Positions 1-9,986 of a stretch of DNA of 64,000 bases are shown here, piece by piece. The DNA lies in assembly GCF_000165125.1 (NCBI RefSeq), contig NZ_AEIU01000075.1, positions 176,546 to 240,545 of the forward strand, in the 5' to 3' direction. How positions within the stretch are numbered: the first letter of the stretch is position 1; each line of letters begins with the position of its first letter. A program made the translations under genes and the position numbers. The DNA is from Vibrio caribbeanicus ATCC BAA-2122 (lineage in GTDB: Bacteria; Pseudomonadota; Gammaproteobacteria; Enterobacterales; Vibrionaceae). The notes beneath the pieces were generated by a model that was not told the origin of the DNA, made no database searches, and saw nothing but the letters and a program-made list of their open reading frames with translations.

Positions 1-41
1 GCTCGTATGATGTGTTAAAAGATAGAGAGTGGGCATTATAC

Positions 42-76
42 AAAATAAAGCCTCGCGCGAATAGCAGGAGGCTTTA
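42..76 (-). terminator. Rho-independent terminator of trxB
   Basis: Read on the minus strand, an 8-bp stem (AAAGCCTC/GAGGCTTT) with a GC-rich loop is followed by TTTTG. It lies about 45 bases past the trxB stop, so it most likely ends the trxB transcript. Confidence 0.75.
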
Positions 77-120
77 AGCTTATGAGCTAAAAATGGAAAA
101 TATAATTGAGTTGTTGAAAA

Positions 121-1113
<993 letters not shown>

Positions 1114-1239
1114 TCAATGTCTTCGATTGTATGGAATATCTTGAAGAATTTAAAGAACGCCCGTGGGACATAAATGAAATAATTCGTAATAGGATATAAC
1201 GCAAACGCTTGCGTTATATAATGGTCGAAAGTTGTGTCA

Positions 1240-2067
1240 TCAACCTTCAAGAACTTCGACTTCATAAGAGGTAAATTTACGTATGTTGATTACCCCAGTA
1301 TCAAAAATCAGATATTGGCCTTTTATTCCCTGAAGTTTCCCTGTTACCTCTGGGCTTTTATCAAAGTTATGTGAAACAATTTTTACTGGATGTTTCTCAA
1401 CCGGGTAGGTAAGAGAAGTAAGTTCAGCATTGATGATTTGGATTGAATCTTCGCCAAAGCGCTGCCTAATTTCAATAATTTTATCTTCGATTAGGGGTAA
1501 AATTGTTGCAAATTGTTCTTGTAATGCTAAAGGTTCGGCATCCCCTTTGAGTAGATTCCGCCAGTTTGTTTTATCAGCAACATGTTTGGCTATTTCCACT
1601 TCAATAAGACCGGAAATGTAGCGAGTTGCAACCTTGAAGATTGGCATTCCTTGCGTTGCTCCCTGGTCTATCCATCTAGTAGGGATCTGGGTGTGGCGTG
1701 TTATTCCAACTTTGAGACTGGAGGTGTTGGAAAGGTAGACAAAATGATCAACCATACAATTTCTTTCTCCCCATTCAGGCTCACGACAAGTTCCCTGGTC
1801 ATAGTGGCAAGTCTCTGGTTTCATAATACACATATCGCAACTAGCGAGTTTTTTCATACAAACAAAGCAATGACCTTGAGAGTAACTTTTCTTGGTTTTT
1901 TTCCCGCAAGAACAACAAAATATATTTCCGGTATGGGTGAGTGTTAACGTGTTACCAATAAGCGGATTTAGGTCGATAAGTTCGTCTCCTACCGCTAGTT
2001 GGTACTGAACTTTATCGTTGAGGGAGGCGCGCAATTTACTTAGCGTACCCTTTGCAATTAATGTCAT
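1240..2067 (-). CDS. DUF2797 family cysteine-rich protein
   Basis: The 275-residue protein has ten cysteines between residues 51 and 104 (C51, C52, C54, C67, C70, C77, C80, C87, C94, C104), which suggests bound zinc. Just after this, residues 111-137 (YLS...LKVGITR...RWIDQGA) resemble the core of a GIY-YIG nuclease fold. I recognise this arrangement as the DUF2797 family, found next to various genes in gamma-proteobacteria and without a known function. A role in nucleic-acid binding is inference from the two motifs. It lies upstream of trxB on the same strand with a gap of about 156 bases, so co-transcription is possible but not shown. Confidence 0.8.
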   Translation of the reverse strand: MTLIAKGTLSKLRASLNDKVQYQLAVGDELIDLNPLIGNTLTLTHTGNIFCCSCGKKTKKSYSQGHCFVCMKKLASCDMCIMKPETCHYDQGTCREPEWGERNCMVDHFVYLSNTSSLKVGITRHTQIPTRWIDQGATQGMPIFKVATRYISGLIEVEIAKHVADKTNWRNLLKGDAEPLALQEQFATILPLIEDKIIEIRQRFGEDSIQIINAELTSLTYPVEKHPVKIVSHNFDKSPEVTGKLQGIKGQYLIFDTGVINIRKFTSYEVEVLEG

Positions 2068-2350
2068 GACAGTGCTCTTATTATGGTGAAGATATACCCA
2101 AGTAACTTTTTGCGGATCAGAGTTTCAAGATCTTATGGGTAATCCTCTTATTTTTAGAATGTAAGCATAGCAGTTTTATTAAATAAGTGGGTAAAAATTT
2201 GACTATGAACTTGCTTGATAGAATAGATTTTATTAGAAATAAATTTATCCTGGTTAAGTATATCTATCTTTCAAAAATAAAAATCATATTTGTAATATAT
2301 TTGTCATCTTACCTAATTACTATTTTTGACTTTTATTAATTAAGATATCT
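2068..2350. other. AT-rich intergenic region with a repeat-end fragment
   Basis: The region lies between two divergent genes. It is strongly AT-rich from about 2150 onward. At 2093-2106 it has TATACCCAAGTAAC, identical to the outer 14 bases of the interspersed repeat copy at 63892; the similarity stops there. No gene is seen. Confidence 0.4.
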
Positions 2351-5300
2351 ATGATTCGCTTTATTTTTTCATATTTTATTTTTTTGTTCTCCTCTTTTGT
2401 ATTTGCAATTAGCTATCAAACACAAACATTAAAAAATAGCAGTGAAAGCTATGAGTGTATTTCAAATTTAGATAATCAATGGTCTTTTTATAGGCTAGAA
2501 GGAAATAGCAATTGTCAAGAAAAATCTAATGTGAACTGGTTTAATGGTGAACCTTTTGGAGTGCCTCTCTGGTATTCAAAAACAGTGGACGGTGATATTC
2601 AGTGCCTTTCTTTTGATGGTAAGAATTGTACATGGCAGCCAGACTACAAGAAAAGAGTAGAACTAAACTATGATGAAAATAATCATAAATTAGAGGAACT
2701 AAATCAACTACTATCTAGATACAATCAGATAGAGGTGGATTTAAACCAAAAGTCCTCTAATCAGATACGGCTTCCAAATATAGCCAAACAAGGCCAACGT
2801 ATTATTATTACAGCTCGATCTTCAACTTTAAATGAAGTTATTTTTCCAACAGGAACGCGTTTGAGCCTCGATAAGGGAAGCAGGCTTAGCTTTTTGTACC
2901 TGGGGTATGGTTGGTATCCGGAATATGCAAATTTAAATCATTTTTCAGACTTTTCTATGGCTCTTCCATTAGTTTGTGGCCAGCATCATAAAGCAGTTTG
3001 GGGTTATTCAGGCTATACAAAACAAGGACACTGGTGCCAGAAGTTAAAGAATATATCAGAGACTTACAATCAAAAAGTACTCAAATCAACAGTAAAGGAC
3101 ATTCAGACCGACATTAAAAATATTGATCAAAACATTACTAATATAAGACAGGAAATGTTTGATCAAATATCGGGATATACTAATCGTCTTGAAACTTTAC
3201 GTAAAAATCGAGATAAAAAAAGAACAGATCAGATTTTAACCTGTTCGCTGTCGTGGTGGAATTTGCCCGGAATTATTGCGTGTTCGGTATTGTCCACTCA
3301 ATATAACGATCTAAACGCAACATACTTAGCATTAATTGAAGAACGTAAACTAGCACTTCGAAGTGTTAAGCAAAAAGACTCGTTAATAAAAGAAAAAAAT
3401 TGGTGGTTATTCTTGTCAGAAAAAATTGAAGAGAATACCAGTCACTTGTCTGCTCTTCTTCAAGAACAGAAAAATACGCTTGATGAATTAAACTCATTGA
3501 TAATTCGGGACAGTCGAGAAGAAGAAAAAGCTCATCGTAAATACTTAGAATCAGTTGAGAATGATGCACATGACATGAATGTGGGTAATATATTATTAAA
3601 ATCATTAGAGGATACACCTTTGATTGGTCGTGAGTTAACTCACATCATGGACTATGCACAGCATCCCTCTGAAACCAATTTAAGACGCATGCTATTGGGT
3701 CTTTTCGGTCCAGTCGGCGAGGCCATAGATGGTAGTATAGAAATCATGACCGATAATAGTTCTCTGACTCATCAAAAATTAAATTTTTTAAATCAAGCAC
3801 TGAGCGATTTATCTCATGATTCGAGTCTCAATGAAGCTTTGGAAGATATTGTAGAAGATATTATTCATGATTTAGGTGATGAAGCCATTGAAGGAATTCG
3901 TGAAGCGGGGTTATGGGATGAAGGACAAAATATAAGCAAGGTCACTCAGCTTCAATATCAGAGCTTGATAGATTTACGCTCACAACTCACACCTGTTGGC
4001 TATGATTTTTGGCAGGGAACCACTGAAGTAGAAAAAAGAGTTCAGTCAAAGTTTAGATCATCAGTGCGCTCAAAAATTGCACCATTTAAAACACACAAGC
4101 AAGAAAAACGAATATCCAGTATTTTTCGTCATGCATTCGGAGATGAATATGACCATGTCTCTTCCTCTTCATCACAGGATATGAATCATGCATTACTACA
4201 GGTTATAAATAATGTTGCCTATGCTGAGGAGAGACAAGCTTACTGGGCTGACTCATCGATTATTGGTGCACGTCCTGCGGGTCTTATTTTTGACTACCAA
4301 CACGCATTTATTGTCTTGAATAAAGACCTCGTATCTTACGATAGCGGTGACATTGCCAAGTTCTATTTTGAGGAGCTGGGACATTTAGTGAATTGGTGGC
4401 GCTGTAAGATTTATGATGTGAGTTTACATCGTTGTCAAGTTGCAGGAGATGCTGGTGCACGCTTCCGGGATGCGGTAATGCTAGATGATTCACTGTATAC
4501 ATCATCAATTACAGAGTTACTCACACAGCTACCCGTTCATGCTGAAGTGGCAACAGAAACGCTAGGGTTTGACAATGGTCATTTTGCCACCCTTGAGGGT
4601 TGGCCTAGTTACTATACAATAAATGACCACATAGCTGGCAATGGTACTTTTTCATGGTTGATGCGTTTGGGGCTTGATATCACGAGTGAAGAGTTGGGGT
4701 TTTTAAGTGATGAATTTGACGTAGAGATCTCAGTTTCTGCACCTACGCCAGCCATGAAAGGAAATCCATGGGAAAAATCTAAGCGAGGTTATTGTGAGAC
4801 GGACTTCGACTCTGACTGCAATATGCCAACGATGTGGATGTCCATTTCTTTTCGTGATGCAATTAAGATCTCTGGTGCTAAAGTACCACGATTTAAAGAT
4901 AGTCGAGTTTCACAGCTTGGCTTTGATCTCTCACCGAGGTTAGTGCGAAAGCATGGCGGTAAAATGCCTTTCCAGCTTACTTCTGTAAGAGGAACTAATT
5001 GGAAATACTTTTACGACCATAATATCTATGCAAAAAAGTTGACCGCTGGATTAGAAACGAAACTTGATCTCTGGAAAATGGCACATTCCCTAACCAAAAA
5101 CAGAGTCAGCAAGATCCATAAACCTGAGGTGTCTTTTAAAGCGACACCTATGTCTGGGAGCTATCTAGTCGAAATTGCTGCTCGTGATAAGCAAGATTTT
5201 GCAACATGGCTGGCGGCAGATGTAAGCGCGTCAATTGCAGGGTGTGCGGCAGGTTTCGCTATTGGCGTTGTTGCAGAGATTGATCCTATCGTTTTATGTC

Positions 5301-5722
5301 ACGCTGGGTCTGATCTAACAGAGATAGTAGAGTCTACCATTCAAGGTTTGGATAAGCGTCCAACGATGTTCTTTGAGGCAGATGGAAACGTTACTTTACC
5401 GTCTTCGCTAGAATACAAATACGCGACGAGTGGTGCTAAGTTAGCCCCTAAAAGTGACGGATATAGTGCGGGTAGAGTAAAATATGACTCTGACTCTGAC
5501 AGCACAACCAGTTGGTTTACCGATGATATCTCAGAATCAAGCATTTCAAATGCCCCACAAGTGATGAGAGTAAGAAATAAAGTTCAAAACGTATTTTCAA
5601 AGTTAGCTAAAACAAGTTTGTCGCCCGTGATGGTATTTCGCTTCAGAGTTGGTTTTAATTATTCTGAAACGCTTTTGAATGCAGGTGATTACGGACTTCC
5701 CTCAGCAATTGTCGTGGACTAA
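2351..5722 (+). CDS. Large secreted protein of unknown function with coiled coils and an EELGH motif
   Basis: I do not recognise this 1123-residue protein. It has a signal peptide (about residues 1-19, ending FVFA). A cysteine- and tryptophan-rich N-terminal part (20-240) is followed by a charged helical region with probable coiled coils (about 245-400) and a further helical segment to about 600. A compact region near 640-760 carries EELGH at 674-678 and GDAGARF at 699-705. This spacing reminds me of an EE[LI]GH...GDEG..F motif in large RTX-type proteins of cyanobacteria, and the first motif looks like a zincin HExxH whose first His is Glu. A hydrophobic stretch near 960-990 could contact a membrane. 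No clear Shine-Dalgarno precedes the ATG. The AT-rich flank and orphan status suggest acquisition. A secreted effector, adhesin or toxin is possible, but this is inference. Confidence 0.6.
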   Translation: MIRFIFSYFIFLFSSFVFAISYQTQTLKNSSESYECISNLDNQWSFYRLEGNSNCQEKSNVNWFNGEPFGVPLWYSKTVDGDIQCLSFDGKNCTWQPDYKKRVELNYDENNHKLEELNQLLSRYNQIEVDLNQKSSNQIRLPNIAKQGQRIIITARSSTLNEVIFPTGTRLSLDKGSRLSFLYLGYGWYPEYANLNHFSDFSMALPLVCGQHHKAVWGYSGYTKQGHWCQKLKNISETYNQKVLKSTVKDIQTDIKNIDQNITNIRQEMFDQISGYTNRLETLRKNRDKKRTDQILTCSLSWWNLPGIIACSVLSTQYNDLNATYLALIEERKLALRSVKQKDSLIKEKNWWLFLSEKIEENTSHLSALLQEQKNTLDELNSLIIRDSREEEKAHRKYLESVENDAHDMNVGNILLKSLEDTPLIGRELTHIMDYAQHPSETNLRRMLLGLFGPVGEAIDGSIEIMTDNSSLTHQKLNFLNQALSDLSHDSSLNEALEDIVEDIIHDLGDEAIEGIREAGLWDEGQNISKVTQLQYQSLIDLRSQLTPVGYDFWQGTTEVEKRVQSKFRSSVRSKIAPFKTHKQEKRISSIFRHAFGDEYDHVSSSSSQDMNHALLQVINNVAYAEERQAYWADSSIIGARPAGLIFDYQHAFIVLNKDLVSYDSGDIAKFYFEELGHLVNWWRCKIYDVSLHRCQVAGDAGARFRDAVMLDDSLYTSSITELLTQLPVHAEVATETLGFDNGHFATLEGWPSYYTINDHIAGNGTFSWLMRLGLDITSEELGFLSDEFDVEISVSAPTPAMKGNPWEKSKRGYCETDFDSDCNMPTMWMSISFRDAIKISGAKVPRFKDSRVSQLGFDLSPRLVRKHGGKMPFQLTSVRGTNWKYFYDHNIYAKKLTAGLETKLDLWKMAHSLTKNRVSKIHKPEVSFKATPMSGSYLVEIAARDKQDFATWLAADVSASIAGCAAGFAIGVVAEIDPIVLCHAGSDLTEIVESTIQGLDKRPTMFFEADGNVTLPSSLEYKYATSGAKLAPKSDGYSAGRVKYDSDSDSTTSWFTDDISESSISNAPQVMRVRNKVQNVFSKLAKTSLSPVMVFRFRVGFNYSETLLNAGDYGLPSAIVVD

Positions 5723-5793
5723 CCATCTGTTAAAAGAGACGATTTTCAGAAAAGCTAGATTTGTTCTGTAAACAAGGCAAACCTGTAAGTTAT

Positions 5794-5851
5794 AGGGCAT
5801 ATATTGATACGTAGGATGAGTTTTATCCATCAGACTTTTACTATATGCCCT
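5794..5851. other. Inverted repeat with nested hairpin after the large secreted protein gene
   Basis: Perfect 10-base arms AGGGCATATA (5794-5803) and TATATGCCCT (5842-5851) enclose 38 bases that contain a smaller hairpin (GGAT/ATCC). A T-rich stretch follows on the plus strand (GGTTTTTG). It may end the transcript of the gene at 2351, though the long loop is unusual for a simple terminator. Confidence 0.4.
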
Positions 5852-5927
5852 AGGTTTTTGATGTAATTGATGCGTTAAAATACCTGAAAAAATATTGCGG
5901 CGTTAAAATGGGGCCTAGTTTTTAAGC

Positions 5928-6410
5928 CTAATCCTCGGGTAACGCCAGATTTACTTCAAAACCAAAATAATCACGCAGCTTGAGCTGGATACCCAGAAGG
6001 TGTTTTTTATCATAAAGTTTGGGGTCTGATACATTTTGGGTGTACATACCTTTCTCGATAGACCAACATTTTCCTGATGGCTGGATTAATTCTCCAAAAG
6101 AAGTTAGCTCCTCCAATACTTGGTTATTCTTGATATCCCTAAAACTAGACGAGAAAAATATGAATTTTTCGTAGTTGTTGTCACCCGCATAACCCCAATA
6201 AAGCTTATTTTTCGAACCATATGCCTGATCGAGTAACTGTTTAAGTCTAATATTGATATGTTTAAAATGAGAACCTTGGTAAACAAACGGCGAGGCCAAG
6301 TTTTCTCTAATGATGCAGATCCCTTCAATCAATGTGAGGGACATAACAAGGTTAATAGACTGGTCATTTGCGGTTTTTCTATCACTATCCAAAAATGAAA
6401 CGTTAACCAA
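5928..6410 (-). CDS. Hypothetical 160-residue protein
   Basis: I do not recognise this protein. It has no signal peptide, no membrane span and no cofactor motif; it is a mixed soluble sequence rich in aromatic and basic residues (for example KLYWGYAGDN, SGKCWSIEKGMY). The start is TTG, supported by an excellent AAGGAG five bases upstream, and this ribosome binding site is the main reason to believe the ORF. It converges on the large secreted protein gene with about 200 bases between them, and may belong to the same accessory patch. Confidence 0.5.
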   Translation of the reverse strand: MVNVSFLDSDRKTANDQSINLVMSLTLIEGICIIRENLASPFVYQGSHFKHINIRLKQLLDQAYGSKNKLYWGYAGDNNYEKFIFFSSSFRDIKNNQVLEELTSFGELIQPSGKCWSIEKGMYTQNVSDPKLYDKKHLLGIQLKLRDYFGFEVNLALPED

Positions 6411-6724
6411 AGCTGCTCCTTATATTCAGATCGAATCAATCCAGTTAGTTCATATATTCATGCAATGCCAAGAAGTTTAGTTTAGAGCGAGGCAACTAAA
6501 TCGAGGCCTCCAAATAGTTGCTTTTAATGCCTGACTCTTTCTTTTTTAACCGATTACTTACGCTAGCAATTCGAGGAGGAAACTACTCGGGCTGCGCCCA
6601 TTTTAATGACTATTTTGTAATTTTGTAGTTCGTAAGCTTACGATGTCTTGGTGCGGGGTTGTATATTGATCAGTATCGATGTTACGTAGTGGCAGGGTGG
6701 GAATAGTATTTAGTGCATGCTTGA
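6411..6724. other. Intergenic region, no gene seen
   Basis: The stretch lies between two minus-strand genes. The only structure I see is a 14-base perfect palindrome, TCGTAAGCTTACGA, at 6630-6643. No ORF with a ribosome binding site is visible. Confidence 0.35.
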
Positions 6725-7480
6725 TTATTTGTTGGTTAGTCTGTTGTCAGGAATAGTTTTTAACTGTTCTGTCAAAATTGGTTCTTTAGGACCCAAAAAC
6801 TTCGGCTTTGCATTGGTAATATAAATGTCGACAACTGCACGTGCCCTTGCAAAGACCTCCCTTAGGCGAACCCTTAAGCCTGAATGGCGTGAAGGTCCGG
6901 GAACTGCAAAACATTTCGCATCAATATTGTGCGAATTAGCAATGAAAATAGCACGTTCACAATGAAATTTTTGAGAAATGATCAGAAAATTATCAGTGTC
7001 AAAAATTTCCTTCGCCCGAACTATCGAGTCGAGGGTTCTGAAGCCAGCATAGTCCAAAAAGATTTTGTCTTTTGGGATGTTCGCCTTTAACAAGTCACGC
7101 TTCATAGTCCAAGGTTCATTGTAGGATCTATGCGCATTATCACCACTTAAAAGAAAGTTTTCGACTTTGTGCTTTTGATAAAGCTGAATTGCCGCCTCAA
7201 TGCGGTGGGTATAGTATTCGTTAAGGATTTTACCTAAATACTTGCTTGTACCGAGTACAACCGCAACATCGAATGATTCGATTTGAGACATATTAGTATA
7301 GACATGGTCTCTCGCTTGATATGAAACCCAGCGATCAATGGCAAAAAGAGTTAGACACCCTAAAACAACGAACATAGGCATCCATGCCAGTATTTTACCG
7401 ATAAAATACAGCCAGTTTTTCTTCGGTTTATCCTTGTGAAATAATTCTCGCACTATACTTGCCGGTTCCGCTGAGCCCAA
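6725..7480 (-). CDS. sanA: SanA-like DUF218 (YdcF/ElyC superfamily) membrane protein
   Basis: SanA is an inner-membrane protein linked in E. coli to vancomycin sensitivity at high temperature and to envelope integrity. This protein has one membrane span near residues 23-47 followed by the DUF218 domain. The domain carries VVLGTSK (75-80), LLSGDN, the SYNEP and DYAGFRTLDSIVRA blocks and SQKFHCERA, which match SanA closely. The annotated start is TTG with no clear ribosome binding site and overlaps the upstream DUF3392 gene by 28 bases. A later start within the first 34 residues, just before the membrane span, is also possible. Family membership is secure; the exact N-terminus is not. Confidence 0.85.
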   Translation of the reverse strand: MGSAEPASIVRELFHKDKPKKNWLYFIGKILAWMPMFVVLGCLTLFAIDRWVSYQARDHVYTNMSQIESFDVAVVLGTSKYLGKILNEYYTHRIEAAIQLYQKHKVENFLLSGDNAHRSYNEPWTMKRDLLKANIPKDKIFLDYAGFRTLDSIVRAKEIFDTDNFLIISQKFHCERAIFIANSHNIDAKCFAVPGPSRHSGLRVRLREVFARARAVVDIYITNAKPKFLGPKEPILTEQLKTIPDNRLTNK

Positions 7481-7773
7481 ATACCAATTACGACAAAACT
7501 GATAGAGATAACTAAAAACATGATTCCTTTATCTAATGATCTGAGCATAGTTGATAACATAGGGGTTGCTTTAACAATAAGCAGTCCATATCCAAATGCA
7601 TTGACTAGGATAAATACTACGGTTCGTATGATGAAATTCGCATTCCCCAATTGCTTGCGCAAGAGCGCATTAATGCTGCCTCCGGCCATCACCAATACAC
7701 AAGCAATAAGTGCAGTTGAGATTTCATACATGTACGGAAGCGTATAGCTTCCTAAAAGATTTAAGTAGTTCAT
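7453..7773 (-). CDS. DUF3392 family small membrane protein
   Basis: The 106-residue protein has three or four hydrophobic segments (about residues 17-32, 48-68, 83-100) separated by short basic loops. I recognise it as DUF3392, a family seen in Vibrio and related genera with no known function. Its 3' end overlaps the start of sanA on the same strand, which suggests translational coupling and a shared envelope-related role; that role is inference. Confidence 0.75.
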   Translation of the reverse strand: MNYLNLLGSYTLPYMYEISTALIACVLVMAGGSINALLRKQLGNANFIIRTVVFILVNAFGYGLLIVKATPMLSTMLRSLDKGIMFLVISISFVVIGIWAQRNRQV

Positions 7774-7894
7774 TATAGTTGATTATCGATGAGTTGCCCG
7801 TCGAGCATAGCATGAACCCCGATTTAGTATGTAGCGAGAGTGTCAAAGAAATCACATTCCATAGCAGTGGAATCGATGAGGAAAATGAGGCAAC

Positions 7895-7920
7895 AAAAAA
7901 CCCCCTTAAAGGGGGTTTTT
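7895..7920 (-). terminator. Terminator of maeA
   Basis: A palindrome AAAAACCCCC-TTAA-GGGGGTTTTT lies immediately after the maeA stop codon. Its symmetry would let it work on either strand. Confidence 0.85.
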
Positions 7921-7921
7921 A

Positions 7922-9613
7922 TTAGAAAGCAGTGCGTTTGTAACGGCGATACACGGGGTTCCAGAAAGAGGCATCAATAGCTCCTTCCAGTGCCTCGTCT
8001 GGTATTTCGAGAGCGACACCCTGCTCGATAGCCTTTTTAGCAACAGCGAAGGCGATTTTCTTTGATACAGAATGAATTGCCTCAAGCGGCGGCAGCAATG
8101 CTCCTTGCCCATTAATGGCGAGTGGAGAACATGTTGCTAACGCACGGCTTGATTCCATTAACATCTCGTCTGTTACACGTTTTGCTTGTACTGCGAGAAC
8201 GCCAAGTCCAATCCCCGGGAAAATGTAACTGTTGTTACATTGGGCAATTGGGTAAGTCTTTCCTTCATGAACGACTGGGTCGAACGGACTACCAGTAGCA
8301 ACAAGAGCTTCACCATTGGTCCAGCGAATAATATCACTTGGTGTGGCTTCGACTCGACTCGTTGGGTTGGAAAGGGGGAAGATGATTGGACGAGGACAAT
8401 GCTGGTGCATTTCTTTGATTACTTCCTCACTGAATAAGCCCGGAGCTCCAGATACGCCAATGAGTACTGTTGGTTGAGCATTTCTCATGACATCAAGTAG
8501 CGAATAGCCGTTGCCTGACGATTCCCATTTATCTGTGCTGGAGTGTTTTTGCACTAGGCGTTGTTGGAAATCAAGTAGGTTAGGCATTCCTTCTTGCAAT
8601 AGCCCCCAACGATCAACCATAAAGACTTGTGAGCGAGCTTGTGAATCGGAGATACCTTCAGAAACCATTTGTGCGATAATGGCTTCAGCAATACCACAGC
8701 CAGCAGAGCCAGCACCAAGGAAGGTAATGCGCTGCTTAGAGAGTTTACTTCCCGCCGCTTTACATGCTGCGAGTAAAGACCCTACCGTGACGGCAGCGGT
8801 GCCTTGAATATCATCATTAAAGCAACATACGCGATCTTTATATCTCTCTAGCAACGGCATCGCATTTTTTTGAGCAAAGTCTTCAAACTGGATTAGTGCA
8901 TTTGGCCAGCGACGCTGTACTGCTTGCATAAACTCTTCAACGAAAGCGTCATAGTCGGCTCCCGTAACGCGAGGATGACGCCAGCCCATGTACATAGGAT
9001 CAGCGAGGCGCTGGGGATTATTTGTACCTACATCGAGAACAATCGGTAGGGTATAGGCTGGGCTGATACCGCCACAGGCCGTGTATAGAGCCAACTTACC
9101 AATTGGAATACCCATTCCACCTATGCCTTGATCTCCAAGACCTAGAATGCGTTCTCCATCTGTTACAACGATGACCTTGACGTTATGGTTGGATGCATTG
9201 TTTAAAAGATCATCGATTCTATCTTTGTTGGCATATGAGACGAATAAACCACGGCCACGGCGGTAAATATTCGAGAAGTTTTCACACGCTGCACCAACGG
9301 TTGGTGTGTAAATGATAGGCATCATTTCAGAAACATGGTTCTGCACTAAGCGGTAAAAAAGAGTCTCATTAGTGTCTTGAATATTACGCAGATAAATGTG
9401 CTTATCCATATCACTTTCAAAGTTACAATACTGCTGATAAGCACGCTCTACCTGTTCCTGAATGGTTTCAGTATTTTCAGGAAGTAAGCCCTCTAAGTTA
9501 AATGAGCTTCTCTCTTCTGCAGAGAAAGCACTGCCTTTATTTAAAAGAGGTGTACTTAGCAACGCTGGACCAGCGTATTGGATATAAAGTGGGCGTTTAT
9601 CGTTATTCATCAC
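7922..9613 (-). CDS. maeA: NAD-dependent malic enzyme
   Basis: The enzyme oxidatively decarboxylates malate to pyruvate, linking the TCA cycle to pyruvate. The 563 residues are the normal length for the bacterial NAD malic enzyme. The N-terminal domain carries IIYTPTVG, with the catalytic Tyr, and the [16 protein letters not shown] block. Metal-binding acidic residues are in FEDFAQKNA and [10 protein letters not shown], and the NAD-binding motif is [11 protein letters not shown]. The gene stands alone with a strong terminator, and its promoter must lie in the 373-base gap shared with the divergent helicase gene. Two adjacent Met codons are possible starts. Confidence 0.95.
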   Translation of the reverse strand: MMNNDKRPLYIQYAGPALLSTPLLNKGSAFSAEERSSFNLEGLLPENTETIQEQVERAYQQYCNFESDMDKHIYLRNIQDTNETLFYRLVQNHVSEMMPIIYTPTVGAACENFSNIYRRGRGLFVSYANKDRIDDLLNNASNHNVKVIVVTDGERILGLGDQGIGGMGIPIGKLALYTACGGISPAYTLPIVLDVGTNNPQRLADPMYMGWRHPRVTGADYDAFVEEFMQAVQRRWPNALIQFEDFAQKNAMPLLERYKDRVCCFNDDIQGTAAVTVGSLLAACKAAGSKLSKQRITFLGAGSAGCGIAEAIIAQMVSEGISDSQARSQVFMVDRWGLLQEGMPNLLDFQQRLVQKHSSTDKWESSGNGYSLLDVMRNAQPTVLIGVSGAPGLFSEEVIKEMHQHCPRPIIFPLSNPTSRVEATPSDIIRWTNGEALVATGSPFDPVVHEGKTYPIAQCNNSYIFPGIGLGVLAVQAKRVTDEMLMESSRALATCSPLAINGQGALLPPLEAIHSVSKKIAFAVAKKAIEQGVALEIPDEALEGAIDASFWNPVYRRYKRTAF

Positions 9614-9986
9614 TTGCCTATGTCTGGATATTGAGGTCTATTGACCATTGGAACAGAAACCCAAAAATGATAGGGACTCATTGACTTATTGTAAACCGAA
9701 TATTCTCGCATTCCACTAAAGTTTAGGGGCAGAACCACAAATAAACGAAACTATTGGTCAATCCGAGACATGAAACGAACTAAACTCTCAGGGTATATTC
9801 AATTTTATGCAATGCGTCTGGTGCTCAGAGAAGTCTATATCCAAGTGTCGTTTTCGAAGGTGGATTTATATGGTCAGCTTTTCAACTCTTTGTCTCGCTT
9901 AAAAAGAAAGCTATGCTCTCTGAACCTAGAATCTCGGTTTTTCTTGCGTATAATTACCAGCTTTAAATCTGAACTTTATCGATACT
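9614..9986. other. Divergent promoter region of maeA and the helicase gene
   Basis: The 373 bases separate two divergent genes and must contain both promoters. A 74-codon reading frame at 9770-9994 runs into the helicase start; it has no ribosome binding site and a composition unlike a protein, so I do not call it. No operator stands out. Confidence 0.4.

Noticed and set aside
2093-2106. Full repeat element upstream of the large secreted protein gene
   Set aside because: Only the outer 14 bases match; the sequence beyond them is unrelated, so it is at most a remnant.
6630-6643. 14-base palindrome TCGTAAGCTTACGA as an operator
   Set aside because: It lies downstream of the nearest minus-strand start, has no flanking promoter elements, and could be chance.
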